From contig JAEWIK010000131.1 of assembly GCA_023387135.1 (NCBI GenBank), positions 1-10,227 on the forward strand: DNA of 10,227 nucleotides, given 5' to 3'. Source of the DNA: Actinomycetes bacterium. GTDB lineage: Bacteria; Actinomycetota; Actinomycetes; Propionibacteriales; Propionibacteriaceae. The notes beneath the pieces are model-generated. The model worked only from the letters and a program-made list of their open reading frames with translations, was not told where the DNA came from and searched no databases. Of this stretch, positions 1-6,052 are shown in pieces. Within the stretch, counting starts at the first letter, position 1. Every line of letters starts with the position of its first letter. The position numbers and the translations under genes were made by a program.

Positions 1-550
1 GCCCGGGGCCCGCGGCGAAGGCGAGGTCGGCCGCCGCCCCGGTTGCCCGCGGCGCGACGCTCGGTGCGCCCGGCAGGGCGTCGACGCGCAGGGTGGGTCC
101 CGACGCGCTCGCGCGGAGGGTGACGGGGCCGACGTGCAGGTCGTACACGGTCGGGTCGAGTTCCGCGGCGATCTCGGGACGGAAGGCAGTCCGCAGCGCG
201 ACGGTGAGGGAGTCGGCGGTCATGACGTCGCCCGGTTCGGGAGTGCCCATCGCCTTGAAGCCCCAGCGTCCCAGCGCGAGCACGACCTCGTCGAGGCCGC
301 GCCCGTACTCGGTGAGTTCATAGACGAGGCCGCAGTGGGCCAGGTGGACGCGCCGGACCACGCCCGCCTCCTGCAGCTCCTTCAGCCGCGTGCTGAGGAT
401 GTTGGTGGGAATCCGCGGCAGCCCGTGCTTGAGGTCGGTGTAGCGCCGCGGCCCCACGAGCAGGTCACGGACGATGAGCAGCGCCCAGCGTTCGCCGACC
501 AGCTCCAGGGCCGTGGCGACACCGCAGTACTGACCGAAGCCGCGTGCCAT
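1..550 (-). CDS. HxlR-family winged-helix regulator with C-terminal extension (3' end outside window)
   Basis: Likely DNA-binding repressor or activator of the adjacent VOC gene. Translation from ATG at 550 gives 183 residues without a stop up to the window edge. Residues 6-97 match the HxlR winged helix: a Cys at position 9 ahead of ALELVGERWALLIVRDLL, then RRYTDL, a recognition-helix region TNILSTRLKELQEAGVV, and the wing ending YELTEYGRGL. Residues from about 105 on are not part of the minimal HxlR domain and resemble the SCP2-like C-terminal extension seen on some actinobacterial HxlR proteins; this part is cut off, so the assignment is tentative. The start lies 5 bp after the VOC stop, has no clear Shine-Dalgarno and follows a TGA directly, so translational coupling is likely. 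HxlR proteins such as Bacillus HypR sense oxidants through an N-terminal cysteine; Cys9 could do this here (inference). Family call is firm, ligand unknown. Confidence 0.88.
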   Translation of the reverse strand, partial: MARGFGQYCGVATALELVGERWALLIVRDLLVGPRRYTDLKHGLPRIPTNILSTRLKELQEAGVVRRVHLAHCGLVYELTEYGRGLDEVVLALGRWGFKAMGTPEPGDVMTADSLTVALRTAFRPEIAAELDPTVYDLHVGPVTLRASASGPTLRVDALPGAPSVAPRATGAAADLAFAAGPG

Positions 551-555
551 TCAGG

Positions 556-996
556 TCAGGACGAGACCTGGTCGGCAGCCCAGGCCTCCGGGCCGACCTC
601 GGCGGCCGTCGGGTCCATGTAGAACGGCTCGAAGTGGTTGCCGTCCGGGTCGTCGAACTGCCGCTGGTACATGAAGCCCAGCTCGGCGGTCTTGCCGATC
701 CTGGCGCCCGCCTGCTCGGCCCGGTCGACGAAGGCGTCCACGTCCTCGCGGGAGGGCAGGTCGAAGGAGATCAGCGCGAGCGAGGTGGTGGCGGCGTCGC
801 CCACCTGCTTGCCGGTGCCTTCGAGGAAGCCCTGGTAGAAGTCGCGGCGCAGCACCATGAGGTACTTGTCCTCGTCCATGACGACGCAGGCGGCGTTCTC
901 GTCGGTGAAGAGCGGGTTGATGGTCCAGCCGAGGGCTGTGAAGAACGCCTTGGCGCGTTCGACGTCGCTCGTCGGCAGGTTGACGAAGATGTTCAT
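556..996 (-). CDS. VOC superfamily (glyoxalase/bleomycin-resistance fold) protein
   Basis: Encodes 146 residues, normal for a single-chain VOC protein with two beta-alpha-beta-beta-beta modules. It opens MNIFVNLPTSDVERAKAFF and its second module ends with the typical FDDPDGNHFEPFYMDP (about residues 114-129), where Glu123 is a likely metal ligand. The family includes glyoxalases, fosfomycin/bleomycin resistance proteins and dioxygenases; nothing seen here fixes the substrate. The ATG at 996 is chosen because AAAGGAA lies just upstream at 1000-1006; a longer reading from about 1068 would run through the promoter and palindromes and has no family similarity. It is the first gene of a unit with the HxlR regulator, which starts 5 bp after its stop. 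Being paired with an HxlR protein suggests induction by an electrophile, oxidant or drug (inference). Confidence 0.9.
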   Translation of the reverse strand: MNIFVNLPTSDVERAKAFFTALGWTINPLFTDENAACVVMDEDKYLMVLRRDFYQGFLEGTGKQVGDAATTSLALISFDLPSREDVDAFVDRAEQAGARIGKTAELGFMYQRQFDDPDGNHFEPFYMDPTAAEVGPEAWAADQVSS

Positions 997-1033
997 GGCT
1001 TCCTTTCGGGGTGGGAGAAGTCCGACTGCTTCA

Positions 1034-1070
1034 CGCTTGCAAAATGCAAGCGAGCTTGTCAATGACAAGC
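1034..1070. promoter_or_regulatory. Paired palindromic operator (two related 17-bp dyads)
   Basis: Two perfect inverted repeats lie side by side. The first is CGCTTGCA at 1034-1041 and TGCAAGCG at 1045-1052 around AAA. The second is GCTTGTCA at 1054-1061 and TGACAAGC at 1063-1070 around a single A. Trimmed to 17 bp, both read GCTTG...CAAGC, so they look like two copies of one site, spaced 19 bp centre to centre. They cover the -10 and -35 of the divergent VOC-HxlR promoter, as expected for autorepression by the dimeric HxlR protein encoded in the unit (inference). Confidence 0.65.
1041..1068 (-). promoter_or_regulatory. Candidate promoter of the VOC-HxlR unit
   Basis: On the minus strand TTGTCA (1068-1063) and CATTTT (1046-1041) are separated by 16 bp, a plausible sigma-70-type -35/-10 pair in otherwise very GC-rich DNA. 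Transcription would start near 1034, leaving a leader of about 38 nt with the AAAGGAA ribosome site before the ATG at 996. An overlapping perfect TTGACA (1062-1057) has no good -10 partner. The two palindromes of the region lie over both promoter elements. Confidence 0.5.
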
Positions 1071-1151
1071 AGCAGTTGTGCGCAGTCGCCCGTCCCGGGG
1101 CTCGCCGGGCGGAGTTCTCCGCTGTGCGGCACCGGACGCGCCACCGACCGG

Positions 1152-1157
1152 TAGCGT
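1152..1157 (+). promoter_or_regulatory. -10 hexamer TAGCGT of a likely leaderless ABC transcript
   Basis: TAGCGT fits the actinobacterial TAnnnT -10 pattern and ends 6 nt before the GTG at 1164, so transcription would begin at or beside the start codon. No convincing -35 and no Shine-Dalgarno sequence is seen. The same arrangement recurs at three other places in the window. Confidence 0.5.
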
Positions 1158-1163
1158 CGTGCC

Positions 1164-2054
1164 GTGCTCACGCTCAGCGGGATCAGCAAGTCCTTCGGGG
1201 ACCTCCGGGCGCTCGACGACGTCACCTTCACGGTGCTGCCCGGGCGCCTCACGGGCTTCGTGGGACGCAACGGGGCAGGCAAGACCACAGCGATGCGGAT
1301 AGTCCTCGGCGTGCTCGCCGGCGACGCCGGCACGGTGACCCTGCACGGCTCGCCGGTGGGCGCGGCCGACAGGCGGCGCTTCGGCTACATGCCGGAGGAG
1401 CGCGGGCTCTATCCGAAGATGAAGGTGCTCGACCATGTCGCCTACCTCGCGCGCCTGCACGGTTTCGGCAAGCGGGACGCGCTCGACCGGGCGGCGGCCG
1501 TGCTCGCGCGGCTGGGCCTCGCCGAGCGGACGGGGGACCTGGTGGAGACGCTCTCGCTCGGCAACCAGCAGCGCGCCCAGATCGCCGCGGCCCTCGTCCA
1601 CGACCCCAACGTGCTCATCCTCGACGAGCCGTTCTCCGGGCTCGACCCGTTCGCCGTCGAACTCGTGGCCGGCGTCCTGCAGGAGCGCGCGGCCGCGGGC
1701 GCGGCGGTGCTGTTCTCCTCGCACCAGCTCGACCTCGTCGAGCGGCTCTGCGACGACCTCGTCATCATCTCCGACGGCAGGATCAGGGCGGCGGGGGACC
1801 GCGAGACGCTGCGTAACGACTACTCGTCCGACAGCTACGAACTCGTCCTTGCGGACGGACGGGACCCAGGCTGGATCGCCACCCAACCCGGCGTGACGGG
1901 CGTCAGGCTGACAGGCTCGCGCGCCGTCTTCGAGGCTGTCGACCCCGAGGCCGCCCAGCGGGTGCTGCGCCGGGCGGTCGCCGACGCCGAGGTGGCGGGC
2001 TTCGGACGCGTCCGTCCCACCCTGGGCCAGATCTTCAAGGAGGTGGTCTCATGA
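1164..2054 (+). CDS. ABC exporter ATP-binding protein, NatA type
   Basis: A 296-residue cytoplasmic ATPase that would power the membrane protein encoded next. Visible motifs in order: Walker A GRNGAGKT at 34-41, Q-loop region YMPEERGLYP at 75-84 (typical of the NatA/EcsA-like group), signature LSLGNQQR at 130-137 (a Leu-Asn variant of LSGGQ common in this group), Walker B VLILDEP at 150-156, D-loop SGLD at 158-161 and H-loop SSH at 185-187. Residues after about 215 form the C-terminal DUF4162-like tail of these proteins. The GTG start has no Shine-Dalgarno but sits 6 nt after TAGCGT, so it is probably leaderless. Its stop overlaps the permease start by 4 bp. Known relatives export sodium, drugs or peptides; the cargo here cannot be read from sequence. 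Confidence 0.93.
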   Translation: MLTLSGISKSFGDLRALDDVTFTVLPGRLTGFVGRNGAGKTTAMRIVLGVLAGDAGTVTLHGSPVGAADRRRFGYMPEERGLYPKMKVLDHVAYLARLHGFGKRDALDRAAAVLARLGLAERTGDLVETLSLGNQQRAQIAAALVHDPNVLILDEPFSGLDPFAVELVAGVLQERAAAGAAVLFSSHQLDLVERLCDDLVIISDGRIRAAGDRETLRNDYSSDSYELVLADGRDPGWIATQPGVTGVRLTGSRAVFEAVDPEAAQRVLRRAVADAEVAGFGRVRPTLGQIFKEVVS

Positions 2055-3160
2055 GCAGCGCCGCGCCACTGGACGCCGTCCACGTGACCTGGCTGGTCGC
2101 CGTCCGCGAGATAGGGTCCCGCCTGCGCAGCAAGCCGTTCCTGATCTCGACTGCCTTCCTCATCCTGCTGGCGCTGGCGGGCGTGGTCGTCTCGGCGCTG
2201 GCCGCCGTGGCGAGCGCCGACGGCTACCGTGTGGCGGTCACGAGGGACGCTGTGTCGCAGGTGCAGTCGGTCAGGGGCCTCGACATCACCGAGGTCGCCG
2301 ACGACGCCGCCGCCGAACGACTCGTCCGCGAGGGCAGCGTCGAGGCCGCCATCCTCGTCGACGAGTCCAGCCCCGTGGGGGTCGTGCTCGTCGCGGACAC
2401 CGAGACGCCGGCCGTCCTGCAGGGCATGCTCTCGATCTCCCCGGACGTCCGCCTGCTCAACCCGCCGGCTGCCGACGCGCCGGACGTGACGGTCCGCTAC
2501 CTGGTGGCGCTCGCCTTCGGGCTCATGTTCCTGATGTCGGCCAGCCTCTTCGGGACGATGATCGCCCAGAGCGTCGTGGAGGAGAAGCAGACGAGGATCG
2601 TCGAGATCCTGCTGGCCGCCATCACGTCCCGCTCGCTCATGGCGGGCAAGGTCGTGGGCAACACGGTGCTCGCGCTCGCACAGATCGTGGTGTTCGCCCT
2701 CATCGGCGTGCTCGGGCTGGGGCTGACAGGCCAGCTCGGCGTCCTGGGAGGGCTGAGCGCGTCGCTGGCGTGGTTCGTCGTGTTCTTCCTCTTCGGCTTC
2801 GTGCTGCTCGCCGCCCTGTACTCGGCGGCGGGGGCGCTGGTCTCCCGGCAGGAGGACGTCGGGGCCACGACCTTCCCGCTCATGCTGCTGGTGGTCGCGC
2901 CCTACATGCTCGTCGTCCTGCTGAACGACAACCCTGTCGCCCTCACCGTGCTGTCCTACATCCCGTTCTCGGCGCCGGTCGCCATGCCGACGCGCCTCTA
3001 CCTCTTCGCCGGCGGCATCGGGTGGTGGGAGCCGCTGACGGCGCTGCTGGTGCTCGTCGCCACCTGCGTCGGGACTGTCCTGCTGAGCGCGCGGGTCTAC
3101 AGCAACTCGTTGCTGAAGATGGGCGGACGGGTGAAGCTCGCCGAGGCGCTGCGCGCGTGA
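2051..3160 (+). CDS. ABC-2 type permease, NatB/YhaP-like
   Basis: A 369-residue membrane partner of the preceding ATPase. One N-terminal membrane segment (about 30-54) is followed by an extracytoplasmic domain (about 56-148) and a cluster of further segments near 150-174, 202-226, 238-262, 273-294 and 328-350. The stretch VVEEKQTRIVEILLAAI (175-191), after the second segment, is the hallmark cytoplasmic coupling region of NatB-like permeases. The start is fixed by a perfect AAGGAGGT (2037-2044) 6 nt upstream and the ATGA overlap with the ATPase stop. One ATPase plus one six-segment half-transporter implies a homodimeric permease. Cargo is unknown; with no dedicated regulator beside it, the only regulatory hint is the HxlR unit on the other side of the shared spacer. 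Confidence 0.92.
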   Translation: MSSAAPLDAVHVTWLVAVREIGSRLRSKPFLISTAFLILLALAGVVVSALAAVASADGYRVAVTRDAVSQVQSVRGLDITEVADDAAAERLVREGSVEAAILVDESSPVGVVLVADTETPAVLQGMLSISPDVRLLNPPAADAPDVTVRYLVALAFGLMFLMSASLFGTMIAQSVVEEKQTRIVEILLAAITSRSLMAGKVVGNTVLALAQIVVFALIGVLGLGLTGQLGVLGGLSASLAWFVVFFLFGFVLLAALYSAAGALVSRQEDVGATTFPLMLLVVAPYMLVVLLNDNPVALTVLSYIPFSAPVAMPTRLYLFAGGIGWWEPLTALLVLVATCVGTVLLSARVYSNSLLKMGGRVKLAEALRA

Positions 3161-3161
3161 C

Positions 3162-3195
3162 CCGCCTGCCAGGCGGACGTGACGGCGCCGGCGCC
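3162..3195 (+). terminator. Dyad-rich end of the ABC operon, possible terminator
   Basis: Directly after the permease stop, CCGCCTG (3162-3168) and CAGGCGG (3170-3176) form a perfect inverted repeat around one base; as RNA, a 5-bp stem with a 5-nt loop is more realistic. A 12-bp palindrome GGCGCCGGCGCC follows at 3184-3195, then CTCTTT at 3201-3206. There is no true U-tract, so this is only a candidate terminator. Confidence 0.4.
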
Positions 3196-3242
3196 GGCGT
3201 CTCTTTGGGGAGCGCGCGTATGCGGAGGGGACGCGGGTCGAA

Positions 3243-3248
3243 TAGGGT
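3243..3248 (+). promoter_or_regulatory. -10 hexamer TAGGGT before the prenyltransferase gene
   Basis: TAGGGT ends 6 nt before the ATG at 3255, with no Shine-Dalgarno between, which suggests a leaderless message. No clear -35 is seen. Confidence 0.5.
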
Positions 3249-3254
3249 TCGAGC

Positions 3255-4064
3255 ATGGCGCTGGGGCAGACCCTCAAGGCAGCGGTGAAGCGGCTGGTTC
3301 CCAGCGGCCTCATCTACTCGACGTACGAGAAGCGCCTGCTGACTCATCTCGACCGCCGGCGGCTGCCCAGGCACGTGGCGGTGCTAGCCGACGGCAATCG
3401 CCGTTGGGCACGCGCCAACGCTCCCGGCCAGGAACTGGTCGTGGGCTACCGCGCGGGCGCCGACAAGCTGAAGGAGTTCATCGGCTGGTGCGAGGAGGTG
3501 GGCATCCCGCTGGTCACGTTGTGGGTGCTCTCCACCGAGAACCTCGCCCGCTCGTCGGAGGACGAGGTCGGCCCGCTGCTGGACGTGATCCGCGACCTGG
3601 TGCTCGAACTCGCCGACGGCGGCACCCGCCGCGTCCAGGTGGTCGGTGACCTGAACCTGCTGCCCGACGACACGGCCGAGGCACTGCGCGCCGCCGAGCA
3701 GGCGACAGTCGGCAACGCCGGCACCCACGTGAACGTCGCCGTGTCGTACGGCGGCAGGCACGAGTTGCGCGACGCGGTCCGCAGCCTGCTGGCCGCCGAG
3801 GCGGCCAAGGGCACCGATCTCGACGAACTCGCTCACACCCTGGAGATCGACCACATCTCAGAGCACCTCTACACCGCCGGCCAGCCCGACCCCGACCTCA
3901 TCATCAGGACGTCGGGCGAGCAGCGCATGTCGGGCTTCCTGATCTGGCAGTCGGCTCACAGCGAGGTCTACTTCTGCGAGGCGTTGTGGCCGGACTTCCG
4001 CAAGGTCGACTTCATCCGCGCGCTGCGCTCCTACTCCCAGCGCGAGCGCCGTTACGGACGATGA
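3255..4064 (+). CDS. Short-chain cis-prenyltransferase, probable (2Z,6E)-farnesyl diphosphate synthase
   Basis: Condenses isopentenyl diphosphate onto an allylic diphosphate with cis geometry for polyprenyl-phosphate carrier synthesis (cell-wall glycan lipid carriers), at the membrane-cytosol interface. The 269 residues contain the whole UppS-family core: HVAVLADGNRRWAR (40-53) with catalytic Asp46, VLSTENL (91-97), and RTSGEQRMSGF (218-228) with diphosphate-binding Arg218 and Arg224 and later Glu237. STENL and the ending RALRSYSQRERRYGR closely follow, from memory, mycobacterial Z-FPP synthase (Rv1086) rather than the long-chain enzyme. At the position of E. coli UppS Ala69, where Rv1086 has a chain-limiting Leu, this protein has Val91, consistent with a short product (inference). 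Ala45 replaces the usual Met of MDGN. PhoH2 follows; the two genes also lie near each other in Mycobacterium tuberculosis. A long-chain UppS product cannot be excluded. Confidence 0.9.
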   Translation: MALGQTLKAAVKRLVPSGLIYSTYEKRLLTHLDRRRLPRHVAVLADGNRRWARANAPGQELVVGYRAGADKLKEFIGWCEEVGIPLVTLWVLSTENLARSSEDEVGPLLDVIRDLVLELADGGTRRVQVVGDLNLLPDDTAEALRAAEQATVGNAGTHVNVAVSYGGRHELRDAVRSLLAAEAAKGTDLDELAHTLEIDHISEHLYTAGQPDPDLIIRTSGEQRMSGFLIWQSAHSEVYFCEALWPDFRKVDFIRALRSYSQRERRYGR

Positions 4065-4114
4065 ACGTTTGTGTCGTCGGGCGTGTCGTTCCCGGACGGC
4101 GTCCGCGTCCGACC

Positions 4115-4120
4115 TAGTGT
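4115..4120 (+). promoter_or_regulatory. -10 hexamer TAGTGT of the phoH2 leader transcript
   Basis: TAGTGT ends 5 nt before an ATG at 4126. The 11 bases TGTCGGGCATG that span the end of this hexamer and the ATG recur exactly in front of the VOC gene at 5696, a start that is well supported by homology. Transcription is therefore expected to begin close to 4126, giving phoH2 a leader of roughly 160-190 nt. Confidence 0.5.
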
Positions 4121-4125
4121 CGGGC

Positions 4126-4224
4126 ATGTACCGGTACCCGCCGGTACGTCGGGAGGCTTCCAGTCCATGCGACGTCCAGCTCTCACGAGCCACGCGAGCG
4201 AACTCGACGAGCGAGAGCAACTGA
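4126..4224 (+). CDS. Possible leaderless 32-residue leader ORF upstream of phoH2
   Basis: ATG at 4126 to TGA at 4222-4224 encodes 32 residues, rich in Arg and Ser (starts MYRYPPVRREAS, ends ANSTSESN), with no recognisable domain. Support is positional: the ATG follows TAGTGT by 5 nt in the same arrangement as likely leaderless genes in this window. In mycobacteria phoH2 is reported to be co-transcribed with a short upstream ORF, phoAT, proposed as its antitoxin; this ORF could play a similar role or be a regulatory leader peptide. I cannot show similarity to PhoAT, and ORFs this short arise by chance in such GC-rich DNA. Confidence 0.3.
   Translation: MYRYPPVRREASSPCDVQLSRATRANSTSESN
4128..4147 (+). 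promoter_or_regulatory. Hairpin at the 5' end of the phoH2 leader
   Basis: GTACCGG (4128-4134) and CCGGTAC (4141-4147) form a perfect 7-bp stem with a 6-nt loop, starting within the ATG codon at the predicted transcript start. At the RNA level it could limit leaderless initiation or protect the 5' end; as DNA it could be a protein-binding dyad just downstream of the -10. Confidence 0.4.
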
Positions 4225-4262
4225 CGCGCGGGCCTGCACCGGGCCCCGTCCTCCCCGGCTGA
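4167..4262 (+). CDS. Possible 31-residue ORF just upstream of phoH2, PhoAT-like by position only
   Basis: ATG at 4167 to TGA at 4260-4262 encodes 31 residues in another frame than, and overlapping, the 4126 ORF. GGGAGG at 4151-4156 lies 10 nt upstream, a fair ribosome site. The middle part SELDEREQL is charged and could be helical; the tail is Pro/Gly-rich. Its stop is 22 bp before the first phoH2 start candidate. Position matches the small phoAT gene reported before mycobacterial phoH2, but no sequence similarity is claimed and it may be non-coding. Confidence 0.22.
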   Translation: MRRPALTSHASELDEREQLTRGPAPGPVLPG

Positions 4263-4282
4263 CCACCACTGGTGGGGCCGGG
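4230..4282 (+). promoter_or_regulatory. Two hairpins abutting the phoH2 start
   Basis: GGGCC (4230-4234) pairs with GGCCC (4242-4246). A stronger structure follows: CCCGGC (4254-4259) with GCCGGG (4277-4282), enclosing CCACC (4263-4267) with GGTGG (4271-4275) around loop ACT. The second hairpin ends 2 nt before the ATG at 4285 and would bury the only Shine-Dalgarno-like bases (GGTGGGG). It may regulate translation of phoH2 or indicate that the real start is the GTG at 4318. Confidence 0.4.
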
Positions 4283-4284
4283 CG

Positions 4285-5655
4285 ATGGTGACGAACGGCC
4301 CCGAGAACAGGACCGACGTGCCACGCCAAGCGAGCAGCACCCGTACAGCCTTCTCCAGCACCGCCGCGCAGGCGACAGGGCTGAAGACCTTCGTTCTCGA
4401 CACCTCCGTGCTGTTGAGCGACCCGACAGCGCTCCGTAACTTCGCCGAGCACGCCGTCGTCATCCCGCTGGTGGTCATCACCGAGCTGGAGGCCAAACGC
4501 CACCATCCCGAACTCGGCTACTTCGCGCGGACCGCCCTGCGCTTCCTGGACGACCTGCGGGTCACCTACGGCACGCTCGATTCCCCGGTGCCCGTCAACG
4601 AGGTGGAGGGCACAGTCAGGGTCGAGCTCAACCACACCGATCCCGAGCTGCTGCCGCCCGGCTTCAGGCTGGGCGACAACGACTCGCGCATCCTCGCCGT
4701 CGCCCTCAACTACCGGGCCGAAGGCCACGACGTCGTGCTGGTCAGCAAGGACCTGCCGATGCGCGTGAAGGCGTCGGCCGTCGGCCTGGCCGCCGAGGAG
4801 TACCTGCACGAGCTCCCGCCCGACTCCGGCTGGACGGGGATGGCCGAGGTGGACGTCGCCTCGGCGACCATCGAGCGGCTCTACTCAGACGGTGCGGCTG
4901 TGGTGCCCGAGGCGATGGACCTGCCCTGCCACACCGGGGTGGTGCTGCACGGCTCGTCCTCGTCAGCCCTGGGCAGGGTGATGCCCGACGGGTCGGTGAG
5001 GCTGGTCAAGGACCGCGAGGTGTTCGGGATCCACGGACGCTCCGCCGAACAGCGGGTCGCGCTCGACCTGTTGCTCGACCAGGAGGTGGGCATCATCTCC
5101 CTGGGCGGGAGGGCAGGCACCGGCAAGTCGGCGCTCGCGCTCTGCGCCGGCCTCGAAGCGGTGCTCGAACGCAGGCAGCACTCGAAGGTGCTCATCTTCC
5201 GTCCGCTCTACCCCGTCGGCGGGCAGGAACTCGGCTACCTGCCGGGTTCGGAGGGCGAGAAGATGTCGCCCTGGGCGCAGGCAGTCTTCGACACCCTCAC
5301 GGCCGTGACCAGCAAGAACGTCATCGACGAGGTGCTGGCCCGCAACCTGCTCGAGGTGTTGCCGCTCACCCACATCCGCGGACGGTCGTTGCACGACGCC
5401 TTCGTGATCGTGGACGAGGCGCAGTCGCTCGAACGCAACGTGCTGCTGACGGTGCTCAGCCGCATCGGGCAGAACTCGCGGGTGGTGCTCACCCACGATG
5501 TCGCCCAGCGCGACAACCTGCGGGTGGGGCGCCACGACGGCGTCGTGGCGGTGGTGGAGAAGCTGAAGGGCAACCCGATGTTCGCCCACGTGACCCTCAC
5601 CCGGTCGGAGAGGTCGCCGATCGCCGCCCTCGTCACCGAACTGCTGGACGTCTAG
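4285..5655 (+). CDS. phoH2: PhoH2: PIN-domain RNase fused to PhoH ATPase/helicase
   Basis: The 456-residue protein joins an N-terminal PIN nuclease to a C-terminal PhoH ATPase. PIN acidic residues are visible in [14 protein letters not shown] (Asp39), [10 protein letters not shown] (Glu67, Glu69), LGDNDSRIL (Asp131, Asp133) and SKDLPMR (Asp156). The PhoH part has Walker [10 protein letters not shown] (274-282), the family segment [19 protein letters not shown] (304-322), Walker [10 protein letters not shown] (373-381), and a conserved region [13 protein letters not shown] (398-410). Mycobacterial PhoH2 is reported to be a sequence-specific RNA helicase and RNase. The catalytic set looks complete. 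The start is uncertain: ATG 4285 follows a strong hairpin, whereas GTG 4318 has AGGA at 4309-4312 and removes 11 poorly conserved residues; family similarity begins only around residue 33. Expression probably comes from TAGTGT at 4115 through a structured leader. Confidence 0.93.
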   Translation: MVTNGPENRTDVPRQASSTRTAFSSTAAQATGLKTFVLDTSVLLSDPTALRNFAEHAVVIPLVVITELEAKRHHPELGYFARTALRFLDDLRVTYGTLDSPVPVNEVEGTVRVELNHTDPELLPPGFRLGDNDSRILAVALNYRAEGHDVVLVSKDLPMRVKASAVGLAAEEYLHELPPDSGWTGMAEVDVASATIERLYSDGAAVVPEAMDLPCHTGVVLHGSSSSALGRVMPDGSVRLVKDREVFGIHGRSAEQRVALDLLLDQEVGIISLGGRAGTGKSALALCAGLEAVLERRQHSKVLIFRPLYPVGGQELGYLPGSEGEKMSPWAQAVFDTLTAVTSKNVIDEVLARNLLEVLPLTHIRGRSLHDAFVIVDEAQSLERNVLLTVLSRIGQNSRVVLTHDVAQRDNLRVGRHDGVVAVVEKLKGNPMFAHVTLTRSERSPIAALVTELLDV

Positions 5656-5682
5656 CCCCGAATGAGTGTCGGAGCCTCTGGG

Positions 5683-5688
5683 TAGGTT
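5683..5688 (+). promoter_or_regulatory. -10 hexamer TAGGTT before the small VOC gene
   Basis: TAGGTT ends 7 nt before the ATG at 5696; no Shine-Dalgarno sequence lies between. This supports a leaderless transcript of its own, 40 bp after the phoH2 stop, and favours this ATG over the one 30 nt upstream at 5666. Confidence 0.5.
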
Positions 5689-5695
5689 GTCGGGC

Positions 5696-6052
5696 ATGGC
5701 TATCGCGAGCTACCCGTCGATCGTGATCGACTGCCCTGACCCGGCCGCCCTGGCGAACTTCTACGCCACAATGCTCGACTGGAAGGTCGAGGCCCAGTCC
5801 GACTGGGTCGACATCCGCGCCGACTACGGTCAGCTGATCTCCTTCCAGCAGGTGGAGGACTACCAGCCCCCGCAGTGGCCCGGGCAGGAGCACCCCCAGC
5901 AGATGCACCTCGACGTGGCGGTGGAGGATCTCGACGCCGCCGGTGAGGAGGTGGTGAAGCTGGGCGCGACCAAGGCCGAGTTCCAGCCGGGCACCACCTT
6001 CAGGGTGTACCTCGACCCCGCCGGTCACCCGTTCTGCCTCTGCAAGAGCTGA
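5696..6052 (+). CDS. Small VOC (glyoxalase-like) family protein
   Basis: A 118-residue single-domain VOC protein of the type frequent in multiple copies in actinobacteria. It begins MAIASYPSIVIDCPDPAALA, continues with NFYATMLDWKV (21-31), has HPQQMHLDVAVEDLDAA (66-82) with His71 as a likely metal or substrate ligand, and ends FRVYLDPAGHPFCLCKS. It differs from the VOC protein at 556-996 in length and motifs, so the two are not recent duplicates. An upstream in-frame ATG at 5666 would add ten residues outside the fold and lie ahead of the -10 hexamer, so ATG 5696 is preferred. Function is unknown; the domain alone does not reveal the substrate. It may be cotranscribed with phoH2 in addition to having its own promoter. 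Confidence 0.88.
   Translation: MAIASYPSIVIDCPDPAALANFYATMLDWKVEAQSDWVDIRADYGQLISFQQVEDYQPPQWPGQEHPQQMHLDVAVEDLDAAGEEVVKLGATKAEFQPGTTFRVYLDPAGHPFCLCKS

Noticed and set aside
997..1068. Longer N-terminus for the first VOC protein
   Set aside because: The extension would be translated through the promoter and palindromes, and the ATG at 996 has a good ribosome site and the family's normal N-terminus.
1056..1083. Plus-strand promoter from TTGTCA at 1056 for the ABC genes
   Set aside because: No acceptable -10 lies 16-18 bp downstream, and TAGCGT beside the GTG start explains the gene better.
857..1816. Open frame of 319 codons on the plus strand across the spacer and the ABC ATPase gene
   Set aside because: It crosses the operator region and reads the ATPase gene out of frame; the product is Arg/Ala/Gly-rich without motifs.
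1835..3313. Open frame of 492 codons on the minus strand opposite the ABC permease
   Set aside because: Low-complexity Arg/His/Glu/Gln-rich product mirrors the membrane protein on the other strand; no start-site support.
556..6052. The two VOC genes as a duplicated pair
   Set aside because: They differ in length, N-terminal motif and C-terminal motif, and belong to different VOC subgroups.
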